Below are positions 35,108-45,322 of a DNA stretch of 64,000 nucleotides, one piece after another. The notes beneath the pieces are model-generated. The model saw only the letters and a program-made list of their open reading frames with translations. It had not been told where the DNA came from and searched no databases. Origin of the DNA: Poriferisodalis sp965237655 (lineage in GTDB: Bacteria; Actinomycetota; Acidimicrobiia; Acidimicrobiales; Poriferisodalaceae); contig NZ_CBDEGB010000002.1 of assembly GCF_965237655.1 (NCBI RefSeq), positions 1,984,001-2,048,000 of the forward strand. Direction: 5' to 3'. Position 1 is the first letter of the stretch. The number at the start of each line of letters is the position of its first letter. The translations under genes were made by a program, and so were the position numbers.

Positions 35108-35914
35108 TCATGATTGGCCGACCTCGGGGATCGGCTCGTCGTGGGCTGCGCTCCCGCGTGCCACCACCACGGCGGCGCCGGGCGAGATCGCGCCATCGTG
35201 GAGCGCTTTGCCGACGATGGCCCCAGCGAGCGTGTGGCCATTCGCCGAACGCAGGTCTCGCAGGTCGGCAATGTCGGCGAGATAGCCGACCCCGCCGCTG
35301 GCAATCACCGACATGGCCGGCGGGCGTTGAGGTGCGTCCAGCACGTTCCGCAGGCCAGACAGGTCGCTCCCGCCGCCCATGCCATCGCGGGCGATCTGGG
35401 TGACGACAACCGCCTCGGCGCCGCTGCCAGCCAGCCGGGACAGCGCCTCGGACAGGCTCACACCGCTGCGATGCTCCCAGCCGCGCGTGGCGACTTCGCT
35501 TCCCCGCACATCGAGACCGACGGCGACGCGGTGCCCCGCAGAGCTCAGCTCCCCCACGAGGTCCGGGTTCTCGACTGCCGCAGTGCCCACCACGCAGCGC
35601 GTGACTCCCGCGTCGAAGAGCGCTTCGGCGCTGGCGCGGCCGCGTACGCCTCCGCCGCATTGCACGCGAACGCCAGCATCGCCGATGGCGGCAACGACCG
35701 ACCGGATCACATCCCGGTTGGTGCTGTCGACAACGCCCGATCGGGCTGCGTCAAGGTCGACGATGTGAATCCAGCGCGCGCCTGCCTTCGCGAATTCGTG
35801 CGCTACGTCGACCGGGTCGGCGTCGTAGCGCACCTCACGGTCGTAGTCGCCTTGCAGCAGGCGCACGCAGCGACCCTCGCGCAGGTCGATCGCCGGATAC
35901 AGCTCGAAGCTCAT
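35108..35914 (-). CDS. hisA: HisA isomerase (ProFAR isomerase)
   Basis: 268 residues from ATG 35914, chosen because it overlaps the hisH stop as ATGA; an ATG three codons earlier exists. Asp10 in ELYPAIDLREGRCVRLLQGD, the phosphate loops CGGGVRGRASAE and ASGGVGYLADI, and VVTQIARDGMGGG are visible. As in other actinobacteria it might also serve as PriA, but a separate trpF is present here, so dual use is unnecessary. Confidence 0.95.
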   Translation of the reverse strand: MSFELYPAIDLREGRCVRLLQGDYDREVRYDADPVDVAHEFAKAGARWIHIVDLDAARSGVVDSTNRDVIRSVVAAIGDAGVRVQCGGGVRGRASAEALFDAGVTRCVVGTAAVENPDLVGELSSAGHRVAVGLDVRGSEVATRGWEHRSGVSLSEALSRLAGSGAEAVVVTQIARDGMGGGSDLSGLRNVLDAPQRPPAMSVIASGGVGYLADIADLRDLRSANGHTLAGAIVGKALHDGAISPGAAVVVARGSAAHDEPIPEVGQS

Positions 35915-36570
35915 TGGCTGCACCGGTTTGCCACCACTGCGGCGAGGAAGTTCTGCGCCAGCAGCTTGCCGGCGTCACCGGATTTCTCGGGATGGAACTG
36001 CGTTGCCCACGTGCGGCCGCTCTGCGTGACCGCAGTGATCGGCGTCGGATAGTCACAGGTTGCGACCACCAGGCCGGCCTCGGTGTCGGGCGCGTAACTG
36101 TGGACGAAGTACATCCAGGCACCCTGTTCCAGACCTGCCAGCAGCGGGCAGCCCGGCCGCTTCACGTCGAGCCGATTCCACTGCATCTGGGGCCGCACCA
36201 TGCCGTCCGGCAAAAGCCGCACCGTCCCAGGCATAACGCCCAATCCGGGTATTCCTGGGGCCTCTTCGGAGGCTTCGAACAGCATCTGCATGCCGACACA
36301 GATGCCCAAGAAGGGCCGTCCGCTCTCGATGGCCTGGAGCGCCGGCTGTTCCAAGCCGGTCACACGAAGTTGCCTCATGCAGGTGCCGAAATGCCCGACG
36401 CCTGGCAGCACGACGCCATCCGCGTCACGGATGAGGCCTGCATCCGCAGTGAGAAGGGCATCGGCACCTACTCGTTCGAGTGCCTTTTGGGCCGAGCGCA
36501 GGTTGCCGATGCCGTAGTCGAGCACGGCGACCAGCGGTCGGCCTGAAGCCGTTTCGTTTGATTCGGTCAC
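35911..36570 (-). CDS. hisH: Imidazole glycerol phosphate synthase, glutaminase subunit
   Basis: 219 residues. The nucleophile is Cys91 in FLGICVGMQMLFE, with His/Glu in TQFHPEKSG near residue 195 and N-terminal VLDYGIGNLRSAQ. It supplies ammonia to HisF. It is coupled to hisA by a 4-base overlap and lies about 63 bases downstream of hisB. Confidence 0.96.
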   Translation of the reverse strand: MTESNETASGRPLVAVLDYGIGNLRSAQKALERVGADALLTADAGLIRDADGVVLPGVGHFGTCMRQLRVTGLEQPALQAIESGRPFLGICVGMQMLFEASEEAPGIPGLGVMPGTVRLLPDGMVRPQMQWNRLDVKRPGCPLLAGLEQGAWMYFVHSYAPDTEAGLVVATCDYPTPITAVTQSGRTWATQFHPEKSGDAGKLLAQNFLAAVVANRCSQ

Positions 36571-36633
36571 TGTGCGGTCGCCTTGAGATCTACTTGACGC
36601 GGGCTTGGCGGTGCGCCGATCACCGGCTGCCCG

Positions 36634-37242
36634 TCATAGGACGCCCTTCGTGGAGGGCAGCACGTCGTCAGCAATACGGATGGCGTCATAGAACGCCCGC
36701 GCCGCGCCCTTGAAGCTGGCCTCGATGATGTGATGGGTGTTTCGGCCGCGCAGCATCACCAAGTGCAACGTGATGCCTGCCGACATGACGAGCCCCCGCC
36801 AGAACTCTTCACACAGCTGTGGGTCGAAGGGCGGGTCGCCCAGGATCTTCTCTCCCGGCGGATCGATGTCGTAGTGCAGGAACGGGCGACCTGACAGGTC
36901 GAGCACGACCTCGACGGCCGCCTCGTCGAGCGGCACCGTGTACGACGAGAAGCGGCGCACGCCTGCCTTGTCGCCCCAGGCCTGCCGCATGGCCTCGCCG
37001 AGCGCGATGCCGGTGTCTTCGACGGTGTGGTGGGCGTCGATTTCGAGGTCGCCGACGGTGCGCAGTCGCAGGTCGAATCGAGCATGCTTGGCCAGTTGAG
37101 CGAGCATGTGGTCAAAAAACGGCAGGCCCGTCGAAATGTCGTTTTGGCCGGTGCCGTCGAGATCCAGCGTCAGGTCGATCTGGGTCTCCTTGGTGTGGCG
37201 CTGCACGGTGCCAGTCCGTGAGGAGACAGGGCGAGCAGTCAT
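36634..37242 (-). CDS. hisB: Imidazoleglycerol-phosphate dehydratase
   Basis: 202 residues from ATG 37242. The metal-binding repeats FFDHMLAQLAKHARFDL and DAHHTVEDTGIALGEA, and their second copy MLRGRNTHHIIEASFKGAAR, are complete. Monofunctional type, without the HisN phosphatase domain. It lies between hisC (82-base gap) and hisH. A longer upstream frame lacks support. Confidence 0.96.
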   Translation of the reverse strand: MTARPVSSRTGTVQRHTKETQIDLTLDLDGTGQNDISTGLPFFDHMLAQLAKHARFDLRLRTVGDLEIDAHHTVEDTGIALGEAMRQAWGDKAGVRRFSSYTVPLDEAAVEVVLDLSGRPFLHYDIDPPGEKILGDPPFDPQLCEEFWRGLVMSAGITLHLVMLRGRNTHHIIEASFKGAARAFYDAIRIADDVLPSTKGVL

Positions 37243-37324
37243 GAGGACCCCTCCGCATCGATCAGCATCGGTCGCATCAGCCTGCGGCCTGCGCGGCGGT
37301 TTCGCACCCTCCGGCTGGACGACT

Positions 37325-38398
37325 TCATGCGAGCACCTCTGCGAGGGCCTCGAGGAAGCTGTCGTTCTCGGGAGGCGTGCCGACGGTGACCCGCAAGCAG
37401 TCGGCGAGGCGGGGCCACCCCGAACAGTTGCGCACGAGCACCGAGCGGTCCACGAGTGCTTGCCAGACATCGTCGCCGCTGCGCCCGGTGGGACTGGTGC
37501 GGAACAGGATGAAATTGGACTGCGAGGGCCAGACGTTCAGGCCCAGCCGGCCCAGGGTCGTCTCGATCCGCTCGCGCTCGGACACGATCGCAGCCACACG
37601 GTGCTCCATCTGGTCCGCGAACCGCAGAGCGACGCGCCCGGCAATCTGTTTGAACGTGTCGACGTGGTACGGCAGCACGACTTTCTCGAACTCAGGAGCC
37701 ATGCCTGCGGGTATCACCGCATAGCCCAGCCGCGCCCCCGCCATCGCCCACGTCTTCGAGAACGTGCGGGTGACGACGAGATTGGGGGGCCCTCCTGCAT
37801 CGTCGCAGAGGTCGATGGCGCTCCAGTCGGCGAATTGGCCGTAGGCCTCGTCGACCACTACGAGGCCCGGCGCAATCTCCAGTGCTCGTTCGAGCACCTC
37901 AAATCGCTCGGGCGTGCCGGTGGGATTATTGGGCGAGCACAGGAACACGATCGAGGGCTGGTGCCGCTCGATGACGCGCTCCAACTCGAAGACGCTGACG
38001 CTGCCGTCTACGTGCCGCTCGCCTTCGACCACCGCGCTCTGGGTGCTGCGCGCGATCTGGCCGTACATCGCATAGGTGGGCTCAAAGGTGGCAACGCTTC
38101 GACCTGTCCCGCCGTAGGTCAAACAGACGGTCTGCAGCACCTCGTTGGAGCCGTTGGCCACGAAGATGCGCTCAGGCTCGATGTCGTGCAGCTTCGCCAG
38201 GTCGGCCCGTAGCCCGCTTGCCGTGCGATCGGGGTAGCGATGCCACTCGACGTTGCGCAGTTCCGACGCGAGTGCCTCAGAGAACTCTGGCGGCGGTCCC
38301 ACCGGTGCCTCGTTCGTGTTGAGGCGCACCTCGACGTCGATCTGCGGCGAGTGATACCCCTCAAGCAGGCGCAGGTCGTCACGGACTGGCGGCTTCAC
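37325..38398 (-). CDS. hisC: Histidinol-phosphate aminotransferase
   Basis: 357 residues from GTG 38398, chosen because it overlaps the hisD stop as GTGA. Fold type I aminotransferase: LNTNEAPVGPP, CSPNNPTGTPE, VVDEAYGQFAD, PLP lysine in RTFSKTWAMAGARLGY, and the C-terminal Arg in LRVTVGTPPEN. It converts imidazole acetol phosphate to histidinol phosphate. Confidence 0.95.
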   Translation of the reverse strand: MKPPVRDDLRLLEGYHSPQIDVEVRLNTNEAPVGPPPEFSEALASELRNVEWHRYPDRTASGLRADLAKLHDIEPERIFVANGSNEVLQTVCLTYGGTGRSVATFEPTYAMYGQIARSTQSAVVEGERHVDGSVSVFELERVIERHQPSIVFLCSPNNPTGTPERFEVLERALEIAPGLVVVDEAYGQFADWSAIDLCDDAGGPPNLVVTRTFSKTWAMAGARLGYAVIPAGMAPEFEKVVLPYHVDTFKQIAGRVALRFADQMEHRVAAIVSERERIETTLGRLGLNVWPSQSNFILFRTSPTGRSGDDVWQALVDRSVLVRNCSGWPRLADCLRVTVGTPPENDSFLEALAEVLA

Positions 38399-39699
38399 GG
38401 CCGAATCCCCGATGTGGACCACTCCTTGCGGCGCGACACCGAAACCGCGTGTGCCCACAGCCCCTCGGCTTCCGCCAGCTCAGCCACTGCCGGCGCGAGT
38501 CGATCGAAGCCGGCTTCGGTGACATCGACCACATGCATCCGCTTGGTGAAGTCGTCGGTGGTGAGCGCTCCGGCAAATCGGGCGGTTCCAGCAGTCGGCA
38601 GCACGTGGGATGGTCCTGCCACGTAGTCGCCGACCGATGCCGGTGCCCATGGCCCGACAAACACTGCCCCGGCGTGACGGATGTCGCCCACCAGTTCATC
38701 GGCGCCATCGCACATGAGCTGAATATGTTCGGGCGCAACGAAGTTGGCGACTTCGGCAGCCTGGGCGGGGCCGTCAACGAGGCACACGAAGCCGTCGGCC
38801 TCCAAGGTGGCCAGGGTCTCGTCGCGCCGTGGCGACAGGTCGACGATCTGAACGATTGCCTCGCAGACGGCGTCAGCGCAGGCAGGGTCCCAGGTGACAA
38901 GCCAAGCCCGGCCCCCGGGGCCGTGCTCGGCCTGCAGCACCACATCGGTCGCTGCAGCGGCCGGCGGGCACGTCCCGTCGGCGATCACGACGATCTCCGA
39001 GGGCCCCGCGAACGCAGACGCGACGCCCACGTCTCCGGCCACAAGCTGCTTTGCAGTCGCGACCCAGGCGTTACCAGGCCCAGCCACGACATCAGCCGGA
39101 CGGATGGTCTCAGTGCCGTAGGCCAGGGCCGCGACGGCCTGCACGCCGCCCACCCGGTGCACCTCGGTGACACCGCAAAGATGCGCGGCAGCCATCACCG
39201 ACGGCGCCAGGTTGCCGTCGGGACCCGGCGGTGAGCAGAGCACGATGTCGTCCACCCCGGCCGCTTGAGCGACCAGCACGGTCATGAGCACCGTGGAGGG
39301 GTAGGCGGCCAACCCGCCCGGCACGTATACGCCAGCGCGGTCCACCGGCTGGCTGATCGAGCGAACGGTGACCCCGTCGCGTTCGTAGGTATGGCCAGCA
39401 GCCGCTTCTGTGCGATGGAATTCCAGTATGCGCCGGTGAGCGGTCTCCATTGCCGAACGCAACGCAGGCGACAGACCTGCCCACGCAGCCTGAAGTTCGC
39501 TCGCCGGCACCAACGTGTCGGGCACGTCAACCCCGTCGAAGCGGGCAGTGAGTTCCCGGACAGCCGCATCGCCGCCGTTTCGGACTTGGTCGATCAGCTC
39601 GCGAACAGCCTCGGCTGGCACCGCGGTGCTCGCTTGCGGGCGCGGCAGCAGATCAGCCAGCTTGTCGCTCCGACCCCGCAGGTCCAGCCGTTTGAGCAC
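38395..39699 (-). CDS. hisD: Histidinol dehydrogenase
   Basis: 434 residues from GTG 39699, giving VLKRLDLRG as the start and a normal length; the ribosome site is weak. Zinc and substrate motifs are visible (PGGLAAYPSTVLMTVLVAQAAG, AGPGNAWVATAK, GPSEIVVIADG, LQAEHGPGG, PSHVLPTAGTARF). It oxidises histidinol to histidine in two steps. First gene of the hisDCBHAF operon. It is divergent from the cell-wall-binding protein gene, with promoters presumably in the 102-base gap. Confidence 0.95.
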   Translation of the reverse strand: MLKRLDLRGRSDKLADLLPRPQASTAVPAEAVRELIDQVRNGGDAAVRELTARFDGVDVPDTLVPASELQAAWAGLSPALRSAMETAHRRILEFHRTEAAAGHTYERDGVTVRSISQPVDRAGVYVPGGLAAYPSTVLMTVLVAQAAGVDDIVLCSPPGPDGNLAPSVMAAAHLCGVTEVHRVGGVQAVAALAYGTETIRPADVVAGPGNAWVATAKQLVAGDVGVASAFAGPSEIVVIADGTCPPAAAATDVVLQAEHGPGGRAWLVTWDPACADAVCEAIVQIVDLSPRRDETLATLEADGFVCLVDGPAQAAEVANFVAPEHIQLMCDGADELVGDIRHAGAVFVGPWAPASVGDYVAGPSHVLPTAGTARFAGALTTDDFTKRMHVVDVTEAGFDRLAPAVAELAEAEGLWAHAVSVSRRKEWSTSGIRP

Positions 39700-39801
39700 C
39701 GCGCCGAGGGTACCTGTGCCTGTTTGAGCCACTGCTGCGAATTGCGGCTGGAGCACTGCTGAGCCCACAATCTGCCCCCGGCCAGCAGTTAGATTTCTCT
39801 G

Positions 39802-42800
39802 ATGCGGAGATGCATGTTGATCATGGCGCTGGCTATTGCGATGGCTAGCGGTGTGCTCGTGCCGGTCGTCACAGTGGGAGCATCGCAACGCCCTGCCGAT
39901 CTTGATGTGTCGCGCTATGGGGGCGCGGACCGGTATGCGACCTCGCTGCTGGTGGCCGAAGCGGTGGCAGCCCATGCGGGGGGAAGCCTCGAGTGGGTGG
40001 TGATGGTCTCGGGCCGCAACTGGACCGGCGCAGTCATTGCTGCACCGCTTGCAGGGTCACTGGGCGCACCAGTTCTTGCGACGCCGCCGGACCAGCTGCG
40101 CTCGGACGCCTCCGAGTTTCTGCACCGCACAGGGGTGTCTCAGGCGCTTGTCGTGGGCGCCGAGAGCGACACCGAGGGGGTGGGCGCCACGGTCGTGGCA
40201 GGCCTCGAGGCCATTGGCATTTCGGTGGAGCGAGTAACGCGTGCGGACCAGTACGCCACTGGATTCGCAGTCGCCCATCGGATGGGCACGCCGGGCCACA
40301 TGGGCAATCTGGGCAGAACTGCTGTAGTGGCGAGCGGGGAGGTGTTTGCTGATGCGCTGGTGGCGGGTGCGTTCGCGGCTCGCGGCCCGCATCCCGTGCT
40401 GCTGACTCCGCGCAGCCGTTTGCACCAAGGCGTGGCCAGTTACCTCGCCGAACTGGGAATCGAACATGTGGTGCTCATGGGCGGAACCGGTGCACTGCAC
40501 CAATCCGTCGAAGACTCGATCGTCGCGCTCGGTATCGAAGTAACAAGGCTTGCGGGAAGCTCCCGTTACGACACTGCGATCGAGGCAGCGAGATTCGTCT
40601 CGGGCATCTATGGCGACGACTGCTTCACGAGCCGACGAGTCGGCTTGGCGCGCGCCCGAATTCCGTTCGACTCCTTCAGCGCCGCCCCGCTGCTCGCCCG
40701 CCTGTGCGCTCCCCTGCTGCTCGCCGATCCGCGAGCCATTCCCGCACCCACCATCGAGTTCCTCAACCAAGCTCGCTCTGCAACGGCCGCCCGTGGCGAC
40801 GCCGCAGTCGACCTTCGGGTCTTCGGCGGCTATGCGGCAATCTCCCAAGGAGCGATCAACACTTATGTTGCGAGTTTCACCGGCGCCGTGAACCCCTTCG
40901 GCGCCGATGGGCTGCAGACCGGCACCGTCGTTACTGGCGTGCAGCCTCAACTGCCGTGCGTCGCCGATCTCGGCAGCCAACCGATGCCGGTGCTCGGAGA
41001 CGAATTTGCCTTCGCAGCGGCATGGTCGCCGGACTGCAGTCGCGTTGTGTATCTCGACAACGAGCAAGCGATCTGGACATCTCGGATCGACGGAACGGAA
41101 CGGACCAGGCTGACCGCTGGCTACACCGAGGAAGAGGAAGGCGAGTCACCTGCGTGGTCGCCCGACGGCACGCGGATCGCCTTCGTCAGATACGCAGGCC
41201 GGTTCTTGAACAGCGATCCCGTCAAGCACATCTTTGTCATCAATGCGGACGGAACGGGTGAGATGCAGCTCACATCGGGCAACTTCAGAGACCGCTCACC
41301 TACGTGGTCGCCGGACAGCAAGCACATCGCATTCTCGCGTCACAATCTCGAGACACCGCAGCACTATCAGAACTTGGACGACGAGTACATCGCCGTTCTG
41401 GACGCCGACGGCAGCAATATCAGGCCATTGACGCGAGGCGGCCTCGCCGACCGAGCCCCGTCATGGTCGCCTGACGGCACACGCATCGCCTACGGCGCGG
41501 ACCACAACTTGTGGGTGATGGATGCCGTCGGCAGCAGCGCCCGGAAGGTACCAGTCACCGGCACGCGGGACGGTTACTCATGGTCGCCCGACGGCACTGC
41601 AATTGCATTCGCCACGCTTCGCTTTGTGGAGGACGACACTTACAGCGAAGGCGTCCGCATCGACCGGAGCATCACCATCGCTGAAGTCGACGGCTCGTCG
41701 ACCGCGGTCGTTGTCCGGTACACCAGCCACGTCACCACGGATTCGGCCACAGACAGATACATCAACGTCCGCACGCCGAAGTGGGCGCCTGACGGGCGCA
41801 GCATCATGTTCGAACGCTATGCGAACCTAGCCGAAGGCACCCGTACCTACGTGGCGCCCGTTCCCCAGCTGCGCAGGGCTCGCATTGCCGTGGACTGTCG
41901 GCCGACCGGTGGACCGAGCCACGGCGTTGGATTCCCGACTTCCGATTCCGACGCCATCTCTCAAGGCACGCTGCGCATGGCTGTGCTGTTCGTCGACTTT
42001 CCGGATGCACAGGCTTCTCACAGCACCCAAGAAGAGCTTGCACGCGGCAACCCGCAACTCACCGATGACTTCATCGAACAAGTGAGCTATGGGAACTTGG
42101 ACCTTGAGTTCGTGCCGCATCACGAGTGGCTGCGGGCTCCGGAAGATTCCAAGCACTACTTCGACATCGAGGGATCTGTCGGGTCCTTCGAAATCGCCGA
42201 GGTCGCGGCCTCGCTTGCTCTCGGCCGCCGTCAACATCTTCCCCGCGCAGTCGAATGGGGCGGACTGGAGCGGCTATCTCGTTCCGCTGACCGTATCGAT
42301 GCTGGGAGCGCCTCACCTGGGAGGCTCAGGCTCGCTCGGTTTGCCGGACAGCCGGGTCGATCGGCCCGATGCGACCCCGGGGCAGCGGTGGCATCGGATC
42401 AAGGTGGGCACCCAAGGTCTATACGGGTTGTTCGCGTCACGCTTCCCGATCTATATCGGCGATCATCACGAGCCACCCAGCTGGACCCGCTGGCAGCTGG
42501 GATGGCTGGATACGGAACAAGTTGCGTGCATCGACCGGCCGGAGGCGACGGTGCAGCTCGTGCCACTCGCCGGTTCGGGTGACGGAACGGTCATGGCGGC
42601 GGTGCCCGCCGCTCACGATGCGATAATCGTCGTAGAGAGCCGCCGCAGGATCGGCTACGACACCCTCTCAAGCGCGCACCGCAGCGCAATCCTCGCAGGC
42701 AGCATCGACCCGAGCCTTGTGGGCGACCGGGTGCTCGTATACGTCGTCGATCCGACGGGCGCTCAACGACCAATCCGGTTCCCTGGCGACAACGGGTACG

Positions 42801-42922
42801 GGTACCTCGACCGCTACCCATTCCTCGACATGGGTGAATCGGTCACGGTGGCGGGCTACAGGATTTCCGTCATCTCCGACACAGGATCTGTCCACACCGT
42901 TTCCATTGTCAAGGCAGGTTGA
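39802..42922 (+). pseudogene. Secreted cell-wall-binding / beta-propeller protein with decayed M6-type peptidase domain (frameshifted)
   Basis: Signal peptide (1-about 27), then three cell-wall-binding repeat 2 units (RYGGADRYATSLL, RADQYATGFAVA, GSSRYDTAIEAA). Next come about six PD40/TolB-like blades with WSPDGTRIAF motifs (residues about 400-680), then an M6 immune-inhibitor-A-like part (MAVLFVDFPDAQASHSTQEE, YGNLDLEFVPHHEWL). Near 42220 homology moves by +1 to another frame, which continues VNIFPAQSNGADWSGYLV to SWTRWQLGWLD and stops at 42922. The zinc motif HExxH expected before LGLPD is replaced by HLGGSGSLGLPD. The propeller part may still be made; the peptidase is not active. Confidence 0.75.
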
Positions 42923-42926
42923 AAGC

Positions 42927-45041
42927 ATGAGCACCAAGCGGCCCAGAGTCAGAAGTTTCCCCGCCGCCGTGCGGACGTTCGCACTGCTCGTGGCGGCCAT
43001 TGCCATTGCGTCAGGCGGCGTGCTGGTGCCGGTCACCGCTGTCGGTGCGGTACCTCGTTTCGCCGAGATCGACATGACGCGCTATGGGGGCGCGGACCGG
43101 TACGCGACATCGCTGCTGGTAGCGGAGGCAGTAGCTACCGAAGCCGGCGGCATGCTCGACTCGGTCGTCATGGTCTCAGGGCGCAATTGGACCGACGCCG
43201 TCGTCGCAGCGCCGTTGGCTGGATCACTGGGTGCGCCCGTGCTGGCGACGCCGTCGGGCATGCTGCGCGACGACGCAGCAGAGTTCCTCCGGCGCACTGG
43301 AGTGACCCACGCACCCATCGTGGGTGCCGACAGTGACGCCACCGGGGTGGGGCCTACAGTCGAAGCCTCGCTGCAGGCCCTTGGCATCACGGTTGAGCGG
43401 GTCACCCGTGCCGACCAGTATGGGACCAGCGTGGCGGCCGCGCATCGACTCGGCGAACCTGGGGAAATGGCAATACTTGGCCGGACTGCCATTCTGGCCA
43501 GTGGAGAGGTCTTCGCTGACGCTCTGGTTGCTGGCGCGTTTGCGGCACGCGGCCCCCACCCGGTGTTGCTGACTCCGCCCGAACGACTGCACCAAGGGGT
43601 CTCCGACTTTCTCATCCGAGCCGGAGTTGCGCACGTAGTGATCATGGGCGGCACCGGCGCTCTTCGGCAACCGGTCGAAGATGGACTGACGGCCCTCGGC
43701 ATCGAAGTGACACGTCTCGCAGGCGCGAATCGTTACGACACCGCTGTCAAAGCCGCTGAATTTGTCGTTTACCGCTACACCCAGACTTGCTTCACGCCAC
43801 GGCGCATGGGCTTGGCGCGCGCCCGAGTCCCGTTCGACTCATTCAGCGCGGCCCCTTTGCTGGCCCGGTTGTGCGCGCCGCTGCTGCTCGCTGATCCTGG
43901 CTCAATTCCTTCAGACACGGCTAACCATCTGGATCGACTTCGAGAAGACATCGCACCCAGCGGCGATGACTCGCTCGCTGGGCACATCTTCGGAGGCAAC
44001 AGCGCGGTCTCGGACGCTGCAATCAGCGCCTACCTCGCGAGGGGAACCAGTGAGGTGACGTGCGATATAGAGCTCGGGGACGAACCGGTCCAACTGTTCG
44101 TCAATCTTGGCGGAAAGCGGGCCGCATGGTCACCCGACTGCTCGCGGATTGCCGGCGCCGACAAGGGAAACCTCTGGACGGCTCAAGCGGACGGTACGGA
44201 CCCCGTACAACTCACCTCAGGTGCGCGATCGGATGAGAGCTTGACGACGTTGTGGTCCGACCACAGCCCTCGCCAGACATTCGAGGAACGGTCAGATTTC
44301 TCACCGGATTGGTCGCCCGACGGCACCCGCATCGTCTTCGTCCGATATACGGGTGTGTGGATTCATGCCGATGAGCCCGTCTATCACATCTACGTTGTCA
44401 ACGCAGACGGGACCGGCGAATTCCAGCTCACTGATGCTGACGCAACCGACAAGAGGCCGTCCTTCTCGCCTGACGGACGGAGAATCGTTTTCGAACGCCG
44501 GGATCTCGAAGGCGATCCACGTGATCCCGACAGCGGCTGGAAAAAGAACTCGGTGATGATCATCGACGCTGACGGTCGTAATGAGACTCGCGTGGTCCAG
44601 GGAGGTGGCGGCGAGATCTATGCGCGTTGGACGCACGACGGTGAACGCATCGCCTATCGCTCGGGGGGAGGCATCGCCACGGTGCGTGAGGACGGCACCG
44701 ACTGGATGCCGGTCTGGCCCGTCAGTCGGGCAGATCTCCGGTTTGGCGAGTACGCGTGGTCGCCGGACGGTTGTCAGGTTGCCGTGGTGGCGCGGCGCAG
44801 ACTTGACGACGGTCAAGCCGAAGAATCAATCAAAGTCATCAACCTTGAGGACTCTTCGGTCACGACGCTCGTCAGCTACACGGGGCCTCACAACCAAAAC
44901 CAAAGAATATTCAGGCCCCAGTGGATTCCCGACGGTCGCGGGATTCTTTACAGCAGTCACATTGTGAACACACACGATGAACCGCGTCACTACGTCGTGC
45001 GGTTTCCCCCGCCGACGTCTGCAGACGTTCCCACCGGCTGA
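42927..45041 (+). CDS. Secreted cell-wall-binding repeat 2 / PD40 beta-propeller protein
   Basis: 704 residues from ATG 42927, 4 bases after the previous stop. Signal peptide (to about residue 35), then three cell-wall-binding repeats (RYGGADRYATSLL, RADQYGTSVAAA, GANRYDTAVKAA) and about six propeller blades (WSPDGTRIVFVRY, FSPDGRRIVFERR, WSPDGCQVAVVAR). It is a close tandem duplicate of the preceding gene in the repeat region (near-identical DNA around both RYGGADRYAT motifs) but has no peptidase domain. Probably anchored non-covalently to the cell wall; ligand unknown. Confidence 0.88.
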   Translation: MSTKRPRVRSFPAAVRTFALLVAAIAIASGGVLVPVTAVGAVPRFAEIDMTRYGGADRYATSLLVAEAVATEAGGMLDSVVMVSGRNWTDAVVAAPLAGSLGAPVLATPSGMLRDDAAEFLRRTGVTHAPIVGADSDATGVGPTVEASLQALGITVERVTRADQYGTSVAAAHRLGEPGEMAILGRTAILASGEVFADALVAGAFAARGPHPVLLTPPERLHQGVSDFLIRAGVAHVVIMGGTGALRQPVEDGLTALGIEVTRLAGANRYDTAVKAAEFVVYRYTQTCFTPRRMGLARARVPFDSFSAAPLLARLCAPLLLADPGSIPSDTANHLDRLREDIAPSGDDSLAGHIFGGNSAVSDAAISAYLARGTSEVTCDIELGDEPVQLFVNLGGKRAAWSPDCSRIAGADKGNLWTAQADGTDPVQLTSGARSDESLTTLWSDHSPRQTFEERSDFSPDWSPDGTRIVFVRYTGVWIHADEPVYHIYVVNADGTGEFQLTDADATDKRPSFSPDGRRIVFERRDLEGDPRDPDSGWKKNSVMIIDADGRNETRVVQGGGGEIYARWTHDGERIAYRSGGGIATVREDGTDWMPVWPVSRADLRFGEYAWSPDGCQVAVVARRRLDDGQAEESIKVINLEDSSVTTLVSYTGPHNQNQRIFRPQWIPDGRGILYSSHIVNTHDEPRHYVVRFPPPTSADVPTG

Positions 45042-45083
45042 ATCCGACCCTCGAGACCTTGGAATCGCCCGGCGAGGACCGTT

Positions 45084-45290
45084 GTGGCTAGCGTGCCGCG
45101 GGTGATCAGCGCAGCGGAGCTGTCATCGATAGAGACTGCGGTGGGTGAAATCGGAACTCGAGTCGCTCAGGCAGCCGACGAACTGATGGGCACACCGCAC
45201 GAAGATGTCGGCGTCGAGCTCTATGAGGTCGAGCGCTCGCTGCGCATGGCCCGGCGCCGATTGGCCCAAGCCACCGACTCGCTTCGCTGA
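45084..45290 (+). CDS. Small alpha-helical protein (68 aa)
   Basis: 68 residues from GTG 45084. It is predicted to be nearly all helix (SSIETAVGEIGTRVAQAADELM, then EVERSLRMARRRLAQATDSLR) with heptad-like spacing, so probably a coiled-coil or helical hairpin. It follows the propeller gene by 42 bases and may share its transcript. No family recognised. Confidence 0.6.
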   Translation: MASVPRVISAAELSSIETAVGEIGTRVAQAADELMGTPHEDVGVELYEVERSLRMARRRLAQATDSLR

Positions 45291-45322
45291 GCGCCCGGTC
45301 AGCTGCCGCCCGGCGCGGCACT

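Noticed and set aside
35108..35914. PriA (dual HisA/TrpF isomerase), common in actinobacteria
   Set aside because: A complete trpF is present at 27304-27975, so HisA need not be bifunctional; sequence alone cannot exclude it.
42180..42330. Selenocysteine or stop-codon readthrough for the first cell-wall-binding protein
   Set aside because: The homology passes to a different frame rather than across a same-frame stop, so recoding by TGA does not apply.
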